Shown here piece by piece: positions 34,773 through 43,369 of a stretch of 64,000 nt of DNA. The position numbers and the translations under genes are program-made. The DNA is from Sphingopyxis sp. PAMC25046 (GTDB lineage Bacteria > Pseudomonadota > Alphaproteobacteria > Sphingomonadales > Sphingomonadaceae): contig NZ_CP039250.1 of assembly GCF_004795895.1 (NCBI RefSeq), forward strand, positions 2,604,001 to 2,668,000. The letters run 5' to 3'. The notes under the pieces are model-generated. The model was not told the origin of the DNA, searched no databases, and saw only the letters and a list, made by a program, of their open reading frames with translations. Each line of letters opens with the position of its first letter. The stretch's first letter is position 1.

Positions 34773-35894
34773 TTATCCCAGCAGCCGCTCGTTGACGACC
34801 TTGCCGCCCTGCGTCAGGCGGACGGCATTGCCGATTTCCTCGTCGAGCACGGGCTTGCCCGCTTCCTTGTCCCAAAAGGCGGAGAGGAAGTTGAAAAGGT
34901 TGCGGCTGAACAGCGCGCTCGTGTCGGCGGGCATCAGCGCGGCGATATTCTTCGCGCCGATCACGGTGACGCCGTGAATCTTCTTCGCTTCGCCGGGCAC
35001 CGAGCCCTCGACATTGCCGCCGCTTTCGGCCGCCATGTCGACGATCACGCTGCCGCTGCGCATCGTCGCGAGCTGCGCATCCGAAATCAGCCGCGGCGCG
35101 GGGCGCCCCGGGATCAGCGCTGTCGTGATGACGATGTCCTGCTTGGCGATGTGCGACGAGACGAGCTCGGCCTGCGCCGCCTTATATTCGTCGGACATTT
35201 CGGTGGCATAGCCGCCCGCGCCCTCGCCCTCGATCCCCGCGACGCTCTCGACAAAGATCGGCTTGGCGCCGAGCGAAAGAATCTGTTCCTTGGTCGCCGC
35301 GCGCACGTCGGTCGCACTGACCTGGGCGCCGAGGCGCCGCGCGGTCGCGATCGCCTGAAGTCCCGCGACGCCGACGCCCATCACGAACGCCTTGGCGGCG
35401 CTGACGGTGCCCGCGGCGGTCATCATCATCGGAAAGGCGCGGCCATAGGCGTTCGCCGCCATCAGCACCGCCTTGTAGCCCGCGAGATTCGCCTGGCTGG
35501 AAAGAATGTCCATCGACTGCGCGCGCGTGATGCGCGGCATGAATTCCATCGCCAGCGCCTCGATCCCGAGTTTGGCATAGCCATCGACGCGTTCGCGCTC
35601 GCCGAACGGGTTGAGCCCCGCCGCGAGCCATGCCCCATCGGCAAAGCCCGACAGGCTCGCCGGATCGGGCCCCTGCACGCCGAGGATGATGTTCGCGCCC
35701 TTGAGCACATCGGCGCGGCTGCCGACGCTCGCGCCCGCGGCGCTATAATCGGCATCGGCGATCGAGGCCTGTTCGCCCGCCCCCGACTCGACGGCAAGTT
35801 CGGCGCCCAGACCGATGAATTTCTTCACGGTTTCGGGGGTTGCGGCGACGCGGGTCTCGCCGGCGACGAGCTCCTTCAATACGGCGATGCGCAT
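34773..35894 (-). CDS. pntAA: NAD(P) transhydrogenase subunit alpha, NAD-binding part
   Basis: Soluble NAD(H)-binding subunit (domain I) of the transhydrogenase, 373 residues. It starts MRIAVLKELVAGETRVAATPETVKKFIGLG as in the alanine dehydrogenase/PntA superfamily, has GVGVAGLQAIATARRLGAQVSATDVR (Rossmann loop) around residue 170-195, and ITTALIPGRPAPRLI and GSVIVDMAAESGGNVEGS in the second half. Its partners pntAB and pntB lie 1.8 kb downstream on the same strand beyond three genes and a terminator-like hairpin, an unusual split. Confidence 0.96.
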   Translation of the reverse strand: MRIAVLKELVAGETRVAATPETVKKFIGLGAELAVESGAGEQASIADADYSAAGASVGSRADVLKGANIILGVQGPDPASLSGFADGAWLAAGLNPFGERERVDGYAKLGIEALAMEFMPRITRAQSMDILSSQANLAGYKAVLMAANAYGRAFPMMMTAAGTVSAAKAFVMGVGVAGLQAIATARRLGAQVSATDVRAATKEQILSLGAKPIFVESVAGIEGEGAGGYATEMSDEYKAAQAELVSSHIAKQDIVITTALIPGRPAPRLISDAQLATMRSGSVIVDMAAESGGNVEGSVPGEAKKIHGVTVIGAKNIAALMPADTSALFSRNLFNFLSAFWDKEAGKPVLDEEIGNAVRLTQGGKVVNERLLG

Positions 35895-35904
35895 GCCGGC
35901 CGGA

Positions 35905-36027
35905 TCAGGAGGCGATGAGGAGAACGACGAAGAGCGTGACCACCGCGGTGATGATCGACCCGACTTTTAGCAGGCTGAGGAAACCCGAATAGGTTTCGTT
36001 CGCTGCCTTCATTTCCTGCTGTGCCAT
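35905..36027 (-). CDS. aa3-type cytochrome c oxidase subunit IV-like microprotein
   Basis: A 40-residue protein: an N-terminal MAQQEMKAANETYSGF and one hydrophobic transmembrane helix (residues ~20-38, SLLKVGSIITAVVTLFVVLLI). This matches the small alphaproteobacterial aa3-oxidase subunit IV family (single helix, starting with a charged QEMKAANETYSGFL-type motif). It lies 10 nt upstream of pntAA and likely is cotranscribed with it. Its location next to transhydrogenase rather than the oxidase genes is notable. A TATAAT on the minus strand (36145-36150) could be part of its promoter. Confidence 0.82.
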   Translation of the reverse strand: MAQQEMKAANETYSGFLSLLKVGSIITAVVTLFVVLLIAS

Positions 36028-36144
36028 CGCTTTTCCCCTATTACGTCATTTGCTGTGCGCAAACGCACAGCGCAGCGCCCAGAATCGGTTATCGCGCCGG
36101 TCTTAGCCACGCGCCCCGCGATGCTCAAGTGCGGGTTTGGCACC

Positions 36145-36150
36145 ATTATA
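36145..36150 (-). promoter_or_regulatory. possible -10 element of the subunit IV-pntAA operon
   Basis: Minus-strand TATAAT about 118 bp before the microprotein start. No clear -35 partner is visible at standard spacing, so support is weak. A perfect CTGTGCG/CGCACAG hairpin (36053-36070) lies in the presumed leader. Confidence 0.3.
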
Positions 36151-36206
36151 AGCCTGTGGCAAAAGAGGATTGGCCTTAATCGCCCTTTTACCCCTATCGG
36201 ATAGAT

Positions 36207-37697
36207 ATGCGTCCCACAGCAGAACATACCCGTAGCAATGTCGGTTCAGGGGGCAGATTCGAAACGATGACTAGCACGCGCGACACGCGAACGGTGATGA
36301 TCGTCGACAGCGAGCCTGCCCAGCAGCGCTTCCTTTCGGCGCTGGCGTCGCGCGGCGGCTGGCGAAGCGTCGTCGCGCCCGACACCGATACCGCGCTCGC
36401 CAAGCTCGGCACGCAGGAAGGCATGGCACTCGATGCGGTGCTCGTCGATCAGGGCGCTCCGGGCATGGATATCGCCGAATTCGTCGCCGAACTGCGCCGC
36501 TGGCGCCCCGCGCTGCCGCTCGTCGTCATCACGATGCGTAACGGGGTCGAGGTCGCGGTCGGCGCGATGCGCGCCGGGGCGAGCGACTTCGTCCAGAAAC
36601 CGATCGCGCCCGACCGATTGCTCGAGGCGCTCGACCGCGTCGTATCGACCAGTGGTCCGCAGGGGGAGCTTCGCCCGCTCACCGAAAAGCTGCGCGCGCC
36701 GCTCGCCTTCGAAGAAATCATCGGGTCGAGCCCCAATTTCCGCAGCGCGCTCGCGATCGCCGCGAAGGCGGCGCGCGCCCGCGTGCCGGTGATGATCAAC
36801 GGCAAGCCCGGTACCGGCAAGGAAGTCTTCGCGCGCGCGATCCACAGCGCGAGTCCGCGTGCGCGCGGGCAGCTCGTGATGGTCGATTGCTCGGCGGTCT
36901 CGCCAGGCCTGATCGGCTCGGGACTGTTCGGCCACGAACGCGGTGCCTTTCCGGGCGCGTTCGACCGTCAGGTCGGCCGCCTCGTGCAGGCCGACGGCGG
37001 CAGCATCATCATCGACCATGTCGAGTGCATCCCGCTCGAAACGCAGGCGAAGCTCGTCGAATTCCTGAACTCGGGCGAAGTTCAGATGATCGGCGGCTCT
37101 ATCCGCCAGAGCGTCGACGTGCGAATCATCGCGACGAGCGCAAGCCCGCTCGACAAGCTGATCGAGGCCGGGCACTTCCGCGAAGATCTGTTCTACGCGC
37201 TGTCGAGCGCGCAGCTCACCCTGCCCTCGCTTTCGGAGCGCCGCGGCGACGTCGGCCCGCTCGCGCGTCACCTGCTAGCACGCATCGGCGGCCTTCCCGG
37301 AATGGGACCGATCGGCGTCACCGACGACGCGTTGCGCCTGCTCGCCGCCTATGCCTGGCCGGGGAATGTCCGCCAATTGCAGGACGTGCTGTTCCGCGCC
37401 GCGGTCGAGAGCGCGACCGACGTGCTGACCAGTGCCGATTTCCGCGCGATCGAGGCCGCGCTCGGCGGCGGCGTGAGCAGCGACGGCGAGGTCGCGATCA
37501 ACGGCGAGGCGATCGGCGTCACCCTCTATCTGCCCGACGGCAATTTGCGTCCACTCGAGGAGATCGAAGCCGACGTCATCCGCCTCGCGATCGGCCACTA
37601 CCGCGGCCGCATGAGCGAAGTCGCCCGCCGCCTCGGCATCGGCCGCTCGACGCTCTACCGCAAGCTGAGCGATCTCGGGATCGATACCGCAGCCTGA
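36207..37697 (+). CDS. NtrC-like response regulator with degenerate ATPase
   Basis: Protein of 496 residues: receiver domain (phosphoacceptor D81, K131), AAA+ domain and a Fis-type helix-turn-helix (MSEVARRLGIGRSTLYRKLSDLGI) at the end. The AAA+ part keeps Walker A GKPGTGKE (199-206), but three sigma54-activator signatures are altered: GAFTGA reads GAFPGA (246-251), the Walker B Asp-Glu reads Asp-His (270-271), and FRxDLxYRL reads FREDLFYAL (324-332). It therefore probably does not hydrolyse ATP normally nor activate sigma54, and may work with sigma70. The start 36207 has GGA upstream; an internal ATG at 36267 is possible. Confidence 0.85.
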   Translation: MRPTAEHTRSNVGSGGRFETMTSTRDTRTVMIVDSEPAQQRFLSALASRGGWRSVVAPDTDTALAKLGTQEGMALDAVLVDQGAPGMDIAEFVAELRRWRPALPLVVITMRNGVEVAVGAMRAGASDFVQKPIAPDRLLEALDRVVSTSGPQGELRPLTEKLRAPLAFEEIIGSSPNFRSALAIAAKAARARVPVMINGKPGTGKEVFARAIHSASPRARGQLVMVDCSAVSPGLIGSGLFGHERGAFPGAFDRQVGRLVQADGGSIIIDHVECIPLETQAKLVEFLNSGEVQMIGGSIRQSVDVRIIATSASPLDKLIEAGHFREDLFYALSSAQLTLPSLSERRGDVGPLARHLLARIGGLPGMGPIGVTDDALRLLAAYAWPGNVRQLQDVLFRAAVESATDVLTSADFRAIEAALGGGVSSDGEVAINGEAIGVTLYLPDGNLRPLEEIEADVIRLAIGHYRGRMSEVARRLGIGRSTLYRKLSDLGIDTAA

Positions 37698-37732
37698 CCT
37701 TCCTCTCGCCCGGGTCGACCGATCGCGCTTGA

Positions 37733-37754
37733 TATATAAGTCACAGCTTATATA
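37733..37754. promoter_or_regulatory. ArsR-type operator before the SRPBCC/ArsR operon
   Basis: Perfect 8-bp inverted repeat TATATAAG-tcacag-CTTATATA, 30 bp upstream of the SRPBCC start, in the A/T-rich promoter region. Its position and form fit autoregulation by the ArsR-type protein encoded second in the operon. Confidence 0.6.
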
Positions 37755-37784
37755 TTTGTCCCGACAGCAATCGGGAGAATCATC

Positions 37785-38441
37785 ATGCCGTTCGATACCA
37801 TCGCCCAGGCCGCCATGGTCGTCCGCAAGGTCGAGAATGTCACCCACGATGGCGCGCCGGCGCGCGCGGTCGTCGCCTCGCGCGACTATCCGTCCCATAT
37901 CGACGATCTCTGGAACGCGATCACCGACAAGGCGCGCATCCCGCGCTGGTTCGCGCCGGTCGAGGGCGAGCTCGAACTCGGCGGAAAATATCAGATCAAG
38001 GGCAATGCCGGCGGCACCGTCACCGCGTGCGAACCGCCGAAGAGCTTCGCGCTCACTTGGGAATTCGGCGGAGGCATGAGCTGGGTCGAGGTCGAGCTGG
38101 CCGAAGCTGGCGTCGACAGCACGCGCCTGACCCTCCGTCATATCGCCCCGCTCGACGACAAGTCGGAGGAATTCTGGGACAGGTTCGGTCCCGGCGCGGT
38201 CGGCGTCGGCTGGGACCTGTCGCTGCTCGGGCTCGCTTGGCATCTCGAAACCGGCGAGGCGGTGCAAGAGCGCTTCGCCGAAGAGACATGGCCGTTGAGC
38301 GACGAAGGCAAGGCGTTCGCGACATCGAGTAGCGACGCGTGGGCCGCCGCGTCGATCGCTTATGGCACCGCCGCGGATGCCGCGACCCGCGCGGGCGCCA
38401 ATACGACCGCCTTCTACACCGGCGGCGCCGCGCCCGAATGA
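37785..38441 (+). CDS. SRPBCC (AHSA1-like) domain protein
   Basis: Protein of 218 residues of the START/Bet v1-like AHSA1 family: ARAVVASRDYPSHIDDLWNAITDKARIPRWFAPVEGELELGGKYQI is the typical opening (polyketide-cyclase-like hydrophobic pocket), followed by TLTLRHIAP and a long C-terminal helix. These proteins often bind small hydrophobic ligands. In bacteria the gene commonly precedes an ArsR regulator, as here: its stop overlaps the ArsR ATG. Ligand unknown. Confidence 0.9.
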   Translation: MPFDTIAQAAMVVRKVENVTHDGAPARAVVASRDYPSHIDDLWNAITDKARIPRWFAPVEGELELGGKYQIKGNAGGTVTACEPPKSFALTWEFGGGMSWVEVELAEAGVDSTRLTLRHIAPLDDKSEEFWDRFGPGAVGVGWDLSLLGLAWHLETGEAVQERFAEETWPLSDEGKAFATSSSDAWAAASIAYGTAADAATRAGANTTAFYTGGAAPE

Positions 38442-38884
38442 GCCACGCCTTCGATATCCTCGGCGATCCGGTGCGCCGCCGTATTCTCGAACTGCTGGCA
38501 GACGGCCAGCGCGCGTCCGGCGAGATCGTCGAGGTGATCGCCGCCGAATACGCCATCTCGCAGCCGGCGGTGTCGCAGCATCTGCGCATCCTGCGCGACA
38601 GCGGTTTTGCGACCTCACAGGCCGACGGGCGGCGGCGGCTCTACGCCGTAGCGCCCGAACGCTTCGACGAGGTCGACGCGTGGGTGCAACGCTTCCGCCG
38701 CACTTGGGAACCGCGCTTCGAGGCGCTCGCGACCGAGGTCGCGCGCGGAAAGAAGGCGCGGCGGGCGGAAGATTCTTGCCTCCCGCTTGCGCGAGGGGCC
38801 GGGGGAGGGCCTGTTTCCGGGAGCCAAGAGCGGGAGACCTACAGGCCCTCCCCTAACCCCTCCCGCAAGCGGGAGGGGAATTAA
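38438..38884 (+). CDS. ArsR-family regulator with repeat-encoded tail
   Basis: Winged-helix repressor: MSHAFDILGDPVRRRILELLADGQRASGEIVEVIAAEYAISQPAVSQHLRILRDSGFATSQADGRRRLY is the ArsR core in residues 1-70. No classical metal-binding cysteine motif is visible in the recognition helix, so it is probably a ligand- or protein-sensing rather than arsenic-sensing member. The normal end near EVARGKKARRAE is followed by ~37 residues (ending RPSPNPSRKREGN) encoded by a palindromic repeat at 38779-38880. It overlaps the folP stop by 4 bp and the SRPBCC gene by 4 bp. Confidence 0.88.
   Translation: MSHAFDILGDPVRRRILELLADGQRASGEIVEVIAAEYAISQPAVSQHLRILRDSGFATSQADGRRRLYAVAPERFDEVDAWVQRFRRTWEPRFEALATEVARGKKARRAEDSCLPLARGAGGGPVSGSQERETYRPSPNPSRKREGN
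38779..38880. repeat. palindromic repeat, family R4, read through by ArsR gene
   Basis: Inverted arms CCTCCCGCTTGCG (left) and CGCAAGCGGGAGG (right), with GGGCCGGGGGAGGGCC/GGCCCTCCCC inside. It is located at the 3' end of the ArsR gene and supplies the last ~35 codons and the stop. Confidence 0.7.
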
Positions 38885-40011
38885 GCCGTCAGCGCCGCGT
38901 CGCGCAGCCCGCGCCAGATGCGCAGCGCTTGCCGGTTCTCGGCAATGTCATGGACACGCAGCAACTGCGCACCGTGCGTTGCCGCCTGATAGTGCAGCGC
39001 GACGGTGCCGCCGAGCCGCTGATCGGCGGGGGCTTCGTTATCGAGCGCGCCGATCATCCGCTTGCGGCTCGCGCCGAACAGGATCGGGCAGCCGAGCGTG
39101 TGGAACAGCGCAAGGCCGTTGATCAGCGCGAGATTGTCGCCGACGCCCTTGCCGAAACCTAGCCCCGGATCGACGATGATCTTCGCGCGGTCGATCCCCG
39201 CCGCGACGCATGCCGCGACGCGCTCGGCGAGCATGTCGTAGACGTCGTACAAAACATGCGCGTAATTGCCGCCCTCGTGCGGATCGCTCTTCGCCGACGG
39301 CGCGTGCATCAGCACCACCGGGCAGCCCGCCCTGACCACGACCTCCATCGCGCGGTCGTCGTAGCGCAGCGCCGAAATATCGTTGACGATGTGCGCGCCC
39401 GCCGCGAGCGCGGCCTCCATCACCGCGGCCTTGCGTGTGTCGATCGATACCGCGACGCCGCCTTTCCCCAGCGCGGCAACGACGCCCTCGATCCGTTTGA
39501 TCTCGTCGCCTTCCCAGATCAGCGGCGCGCCGGGGCGCGTCGATTCACCGCCAACGTCGATAATCGCCGCGCCCGCAGCGCCCATCGCGAAACCCGCTTC
39601 GGCCGCGGCGGCGGCATCGACATGCTTGCCGCCGTCGGAAAAGCTGTCGGGGGTGACGTTCAAAATGCCCATCAGCTGCGGCTCGCCCAGCCGGACGGTC
39701 CGCTCACCGAGCTGGAGATTACCGCGCGGCCGCGCCACTCCGGCGCGCTGTGCTGTCGCTGCCTCGGCGAGCCGGTCGGGCATCGCCGCGATCCAGCCGT
39801 CGAGTTCGGCGACCGGCACGATCGCCGATTTAACCGCGCCATCGTCGCGCAGGCTGACATGCCACGCCGCGAACCAGACCATCGTGTCGGCGATGCGCAG
39901 GCAATGCTCGTCCAGCTCGTGCGGGCGGTCGACGAAGCAGGTCGGGCGGAGATAGACGCGCGCGTCCTCCCAGGTCTTGCCGAGGCCGGACTTGGTGAGT
40001 GGTTGAAACAT
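38881..40011 (-). CDS. folP: dihydropteroate synthase with N-terminal extension
   Basis: Folate-pathway enzyme joining pterin pyrophosphate to p-aminobenzoate. The canonical domain starts near residue 112 with LMGILNVTPDSFSDGG, continues with IIDVGGESTRPGA, IVNDISALRYD and IIVDPGLGFGKG, and ends LRVHDIAENRQALRI, all DHPS signatures. A ~110-residue N-terminal extension (MFQPLTKSGLGKTWEDARVYLRPTCF...) precedes it, so the 376-residue protein is longer than typical FolP. The stop overlaps the ArsR stop by 4 bp (convergent). The extension's function is unknown. Confidence 0.95.
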   Translation of the reverse strand: MFQPLTKSGLGKTWEDARVYLRPTCFVDRPHELDEHCLRIADTMVWFAAWHVSLRDDGAVKSAIVPVAELDGWIAAMPDRLAEAATAQRAGVARPRGNLQLGERTVRLGEPQLMGILNVTPDSFSDGGKHVDAAAAAEAGFAMGAAGAAIIDVGGESTRPGAPLIWEGDEIKRIEGVVAALGKGGVAVSIDTRKAAVMEAALAAGAHIVNDISALRYDDRAMEVVVRAGCPVVLMHAPSAKSDPHEGGNYAHVLYDVYDMLAERVAACVAAGIDRAKIIVDPGLGFGKGVGDNLALINGLALFHTLGCPILFGASRKRMIGALDNEAPADQRLGGTVALHYQAATHGAQLLRVHDIAENRQALRIWRGLRDAALTA

Positions 40012-40030
40012 GCCCGTCCCCCCTATCCGC

Positions 40031-40114
40031 CGCCCCCGCGAAGGCGGGGGCCGCTCGCATCATTGAGCCGCCACGTCGTGACAAGCCGACTGCGGCCCCG
40101 CCTTCGCGGGGGCG
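40031..40114. repeat. palindromic repeat pair, family R2 (first locus)
   Basis: CGCCCCCGCGAAGGCGGGGGCC is followed about 40 bp later by the inverted GGCCCCGCCTTCGCGGGGGCG, in the gap between folP and ccrM. The same arrangement occurs at 48658-48744. Confidence 0.75.
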
Positions 40115-40121
40115 ACGCCTG

Positions 40122-41450
<1,329 letters not shown>

Positions 41451-41466
41451 ACTGGCGAAAATTTTT

Positions 41467-41620
41467 TCCTCTCCCCTTGGCGGAGAGGGATGTGGAGACT
41501 TGGCAGCTTGCTGCCTAGTCGGAGCTGGGTGAGGGTCTGATGGCGCAAATGCCCTCATCCAAGTCCGCCTAATCGCTTTGCGATAAGGCTACCTATCCTT
41601 CTTCCCAAGGGGAGAAGGAC
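41467..41620. repeat. palindromic repeat, family R5
   Basis: Starts CTCTCCCCTTGGCGGAGAGG and ends with the inverse CCCAAGGGGAGAAGG-type arm, enclosing CTTGGCAGCTTGCTGCC and ATCGCTTTGCGAT palindromes. It directly precedes the 3' end of the SDR gene. No other copy was seen in the window. Confidence 0.55.
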
Positions 41621-42517
41621 TTAGAGACCCGGATCGACCCCCGTCAGTTCGATCGAGCGCATCCACAGCTCGCGCGCCAGCTTCGGATCGCGCGCCATGC
41701 GCGTCGCGCGTGCCGGACCCGAGCGGCCCGTCACTTCACCCAGCCCCTGCGGCCCCAGATAGTCGCCGCCCTGCACATGCGCGCCCGTCGCCGCCTGCAA
41801 CGTCGGCCACGCCCCTTGCGCCGCGCTGTTGAAGAAAGGCGACGCGAGCGGGGTCAATGCGCGCAGCGGCAGCGGCAGGTGGCGCTGCAACTCGGTGAGC
41901 GCGACGCCGGGATGGCAACCGATCGCCTGCGTCGCGCGGCCCGCGGCGCTCAATCGGCGGTCGAGCTCGAACATGAAGAGCAGGTTCGCGAGCTTGCTCA
42001 TCTGGTAACGCGACCAGTTGTGATAGCCGCGCGACGCCGACAGATCGCTGTAATCCATCGTCCCGCTTTTATGCGCGATGCTGCCGGTGATGACGATGCG
42101 ATCGTCGACGTGCGGATGGACCAGGCCCGTGAAGGCAAAGGTGCCGAGATGATTCACCCCGAATTGCAGCTCATAACCCTGTTCCGTGAGTGTTTTGGGC
42201 GGGATCATGACCCCGGCATTGTTGACCAGCACGTCGATCCGCGGCCCCGCGACTATGGCCTTCGCGGCATCGCGGACCTGATCGAGATCGGCGAGATCGA
42301 GCGGCTGGAAGGACAGCTCGGCGCCCGGCACATCGGCCCGGATGCGGTTTATCGCCCCCTCGGCCTTGTCGCCGTCACGACAGGCGACGATCACGTGCGC
42401 GCCGCGCGCGGCGAGGACTCTGGACACTTCGAAACCGATACCGGCGTTGGCGCCGGTGACAAGGAAACGCCGCCCCGCCTGCGTGGCGACATCGTCGGCC
42501 GAAAATCCCCTGCTCAT
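41621..42517 (-). CDS. short-chain dehydrogenase/reductase
   Basis: Classical SDR-type oxidoreductase of 298 residues. The NAD(P) motif is TGANAGIGFEVSRVL at residues ~20-35, then LVNNAGVM, ITGSIAHKSG (Ser) and the catalytic YQMSK (Tyr, Lys). It resembles retinol-dehydrogenase-like bacterial SDRs acting on hydrophobic carbonyls; substrate unknown. Its 5' end lies 16 bp from the MITE at 42534, so its promoter may lie inside or next to that element. Confidence 0.9.
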   Translation of the reverse strand: MSRGFSADDVATQAGRRFLVTGANAGIGFEVSRVLAARGAHVIVACRDGDKAEGAINRIRADVPGAELSFQPLDLADLDQVRDAAKAIVAGPRIDVLVNNAGVMIPPKTLTEQGYELQFGVNHLGTFAFTGLVHPHVDDRIVITGSIAHKSGTMDYSDLSASRGYHNWSRYQMSKLANLLFMFELDRRLSAAGRATQAIGCHPGVALTELQRHLPLPLRALTPLASPFFNSAAQGAWPTLQAATGAHVQGGDYLGPQGLGEVTGRSGPARATRMARDPKLARELWMRSIELTGVDPGL

Positions 42518-42533
42518 CGCCGTTTCCCCTTCT

Positions 42534-42801
42534 TAGGGTCAGGACCCATTAATTCCACGTTCGAGGCGTCGAAATGACGAAGATATCGGGCTTGGGCGGG
42601 TGCAGCGGGTAGCATCGCTACCCGCAAGGCCGCGCGGGCCCGAGATCGAAGTCATTTCGGCGTCCCTGCGGGATTTGACCGATTTTGCCCATAGCTTCGT
42701 CGAAAAGTCTGGAAATATCGACATATTCCTTCGCCTTTTCTCCTCGCCCTGAGCAAAATCGCTTCAAACCTCGATCGCGGAATTAATGGGTCCTGACCCT
42801 A
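42534..42801. mobile_element. MITE-like element with 23-bp perfect terminal inverted repeats
   Basis: TAGGGTCAGGACCCATTAAT (continuing TCC) at 42534-42556 is repeated exactly in inverted form at 42779-42801, bounding 268 bp. TA at both outer ends could be the target duplication of IS630/mariner-type elements. Inner subterminal sequences remain partly complementary, giving a long foldback. No transposase is encoded; a short frame on the minus strand ends in the left repeat (G-I-N-G-S-stop). It sits between the SDR and rnhB genes. Confidence 0.8.
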
Positions 42802-42814
42802 GGCTGTCGGGCGG

Positions 42815-43369
42815 TCAGACCAGCTGCATTTGTGCGACCGGAGCGAAGCTGGTCCGATGGTGCGGCGTGGGGCCATGCTGACGCAGCGCCGCGAGATGAT
42901 ATGCCGTGCCATAGCCCATATTGGTCTCCCAGCCAAAGCCGGGATAGTCACGCGCCGCCGCGACCATGAAGCGGTCGCGATGTTCCTTCGCAAGGATGCT
43001 CGCCGCCGAGATGCACGGATGCAGTGCGTCGCCGCCGATGATCGCGCGCGCGCTGTAGCGCCATTTGGGCAGCCGGTTGCCGTCGACCAGCACCTCATGC
43101 GGATCGAACCCCAGCGCCTCGACCGCGCGCGTCATCGCGAGGAACGTCGCCTGCAATATGTTGATCCGGTCGATCTCGACGACGCTCGCCTCGCCGACGC
43201 CCCAGCGGCAGCGCGCCTTGATCTCGATCTCCAGCTCGCCGCGGCGCTTTGCGGTCAGCTTTTTGGAATCGTCGAGCCCGGTAATCCCGCCTTCGCAGAG
43301 CAGCACCGCCGCCGCGACCACCGGGCCCGCGAGCGGACCGCGCCCGGCTTCGTCGACCCCGACGATCAT
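42815..43369 (-). CDS. rnhB: ribonuclease HII
   Basis: Ribonuclease of 184 residues that removes RNA from RNA/DNA hybrids (single ribonucleotides included). Motif [18 protein letters not shown] holds the catalytic Asp-Glu (DEAGRG), DDSKKLT matches the second motif, and [12 protein letters not shown] with [23 protein letters not shown] completes the family. The ATG at 43369 overlaps the ThiD-fusion stop (ATGA); a GTG at 43381 lacks a good ribosome-binding site. Its stop is 14 bp from the MITE. Confidence 0.97.
   Translation of the reverse strand: MIVGVDEAGRGPLAGPVVAAAVLLCEGGITGLDDSKKLTAKRRGELEIEIKARCRWGVGEASVVEIDRINILQATFLAMTRAVEALGFDPHEVLVDGNRLPKWRYSARAIIGGDALHPCISAASILAKEHRDRFMVAAARDYPGFGWETNMGYGTAYHLAALRQHGPTPHHRTSFAPVAQMQLV

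Noticed and set aside
36138..36153. TGGCAC followed by TAAGC before the NtrC-like gene, resembling a sigma54 promoter
   Set aside because: The GG and GC elements are 11 bases apart, not 10, and the -12 box lacks TTGC; the regulator itself also looks unable to work with sigma54.
42539..42724. 61-codon frame on the minus strand within the MITE
   Set aside because: Ends in the left terminal repeat and has no independent support; treated as part of the element, not a gene.
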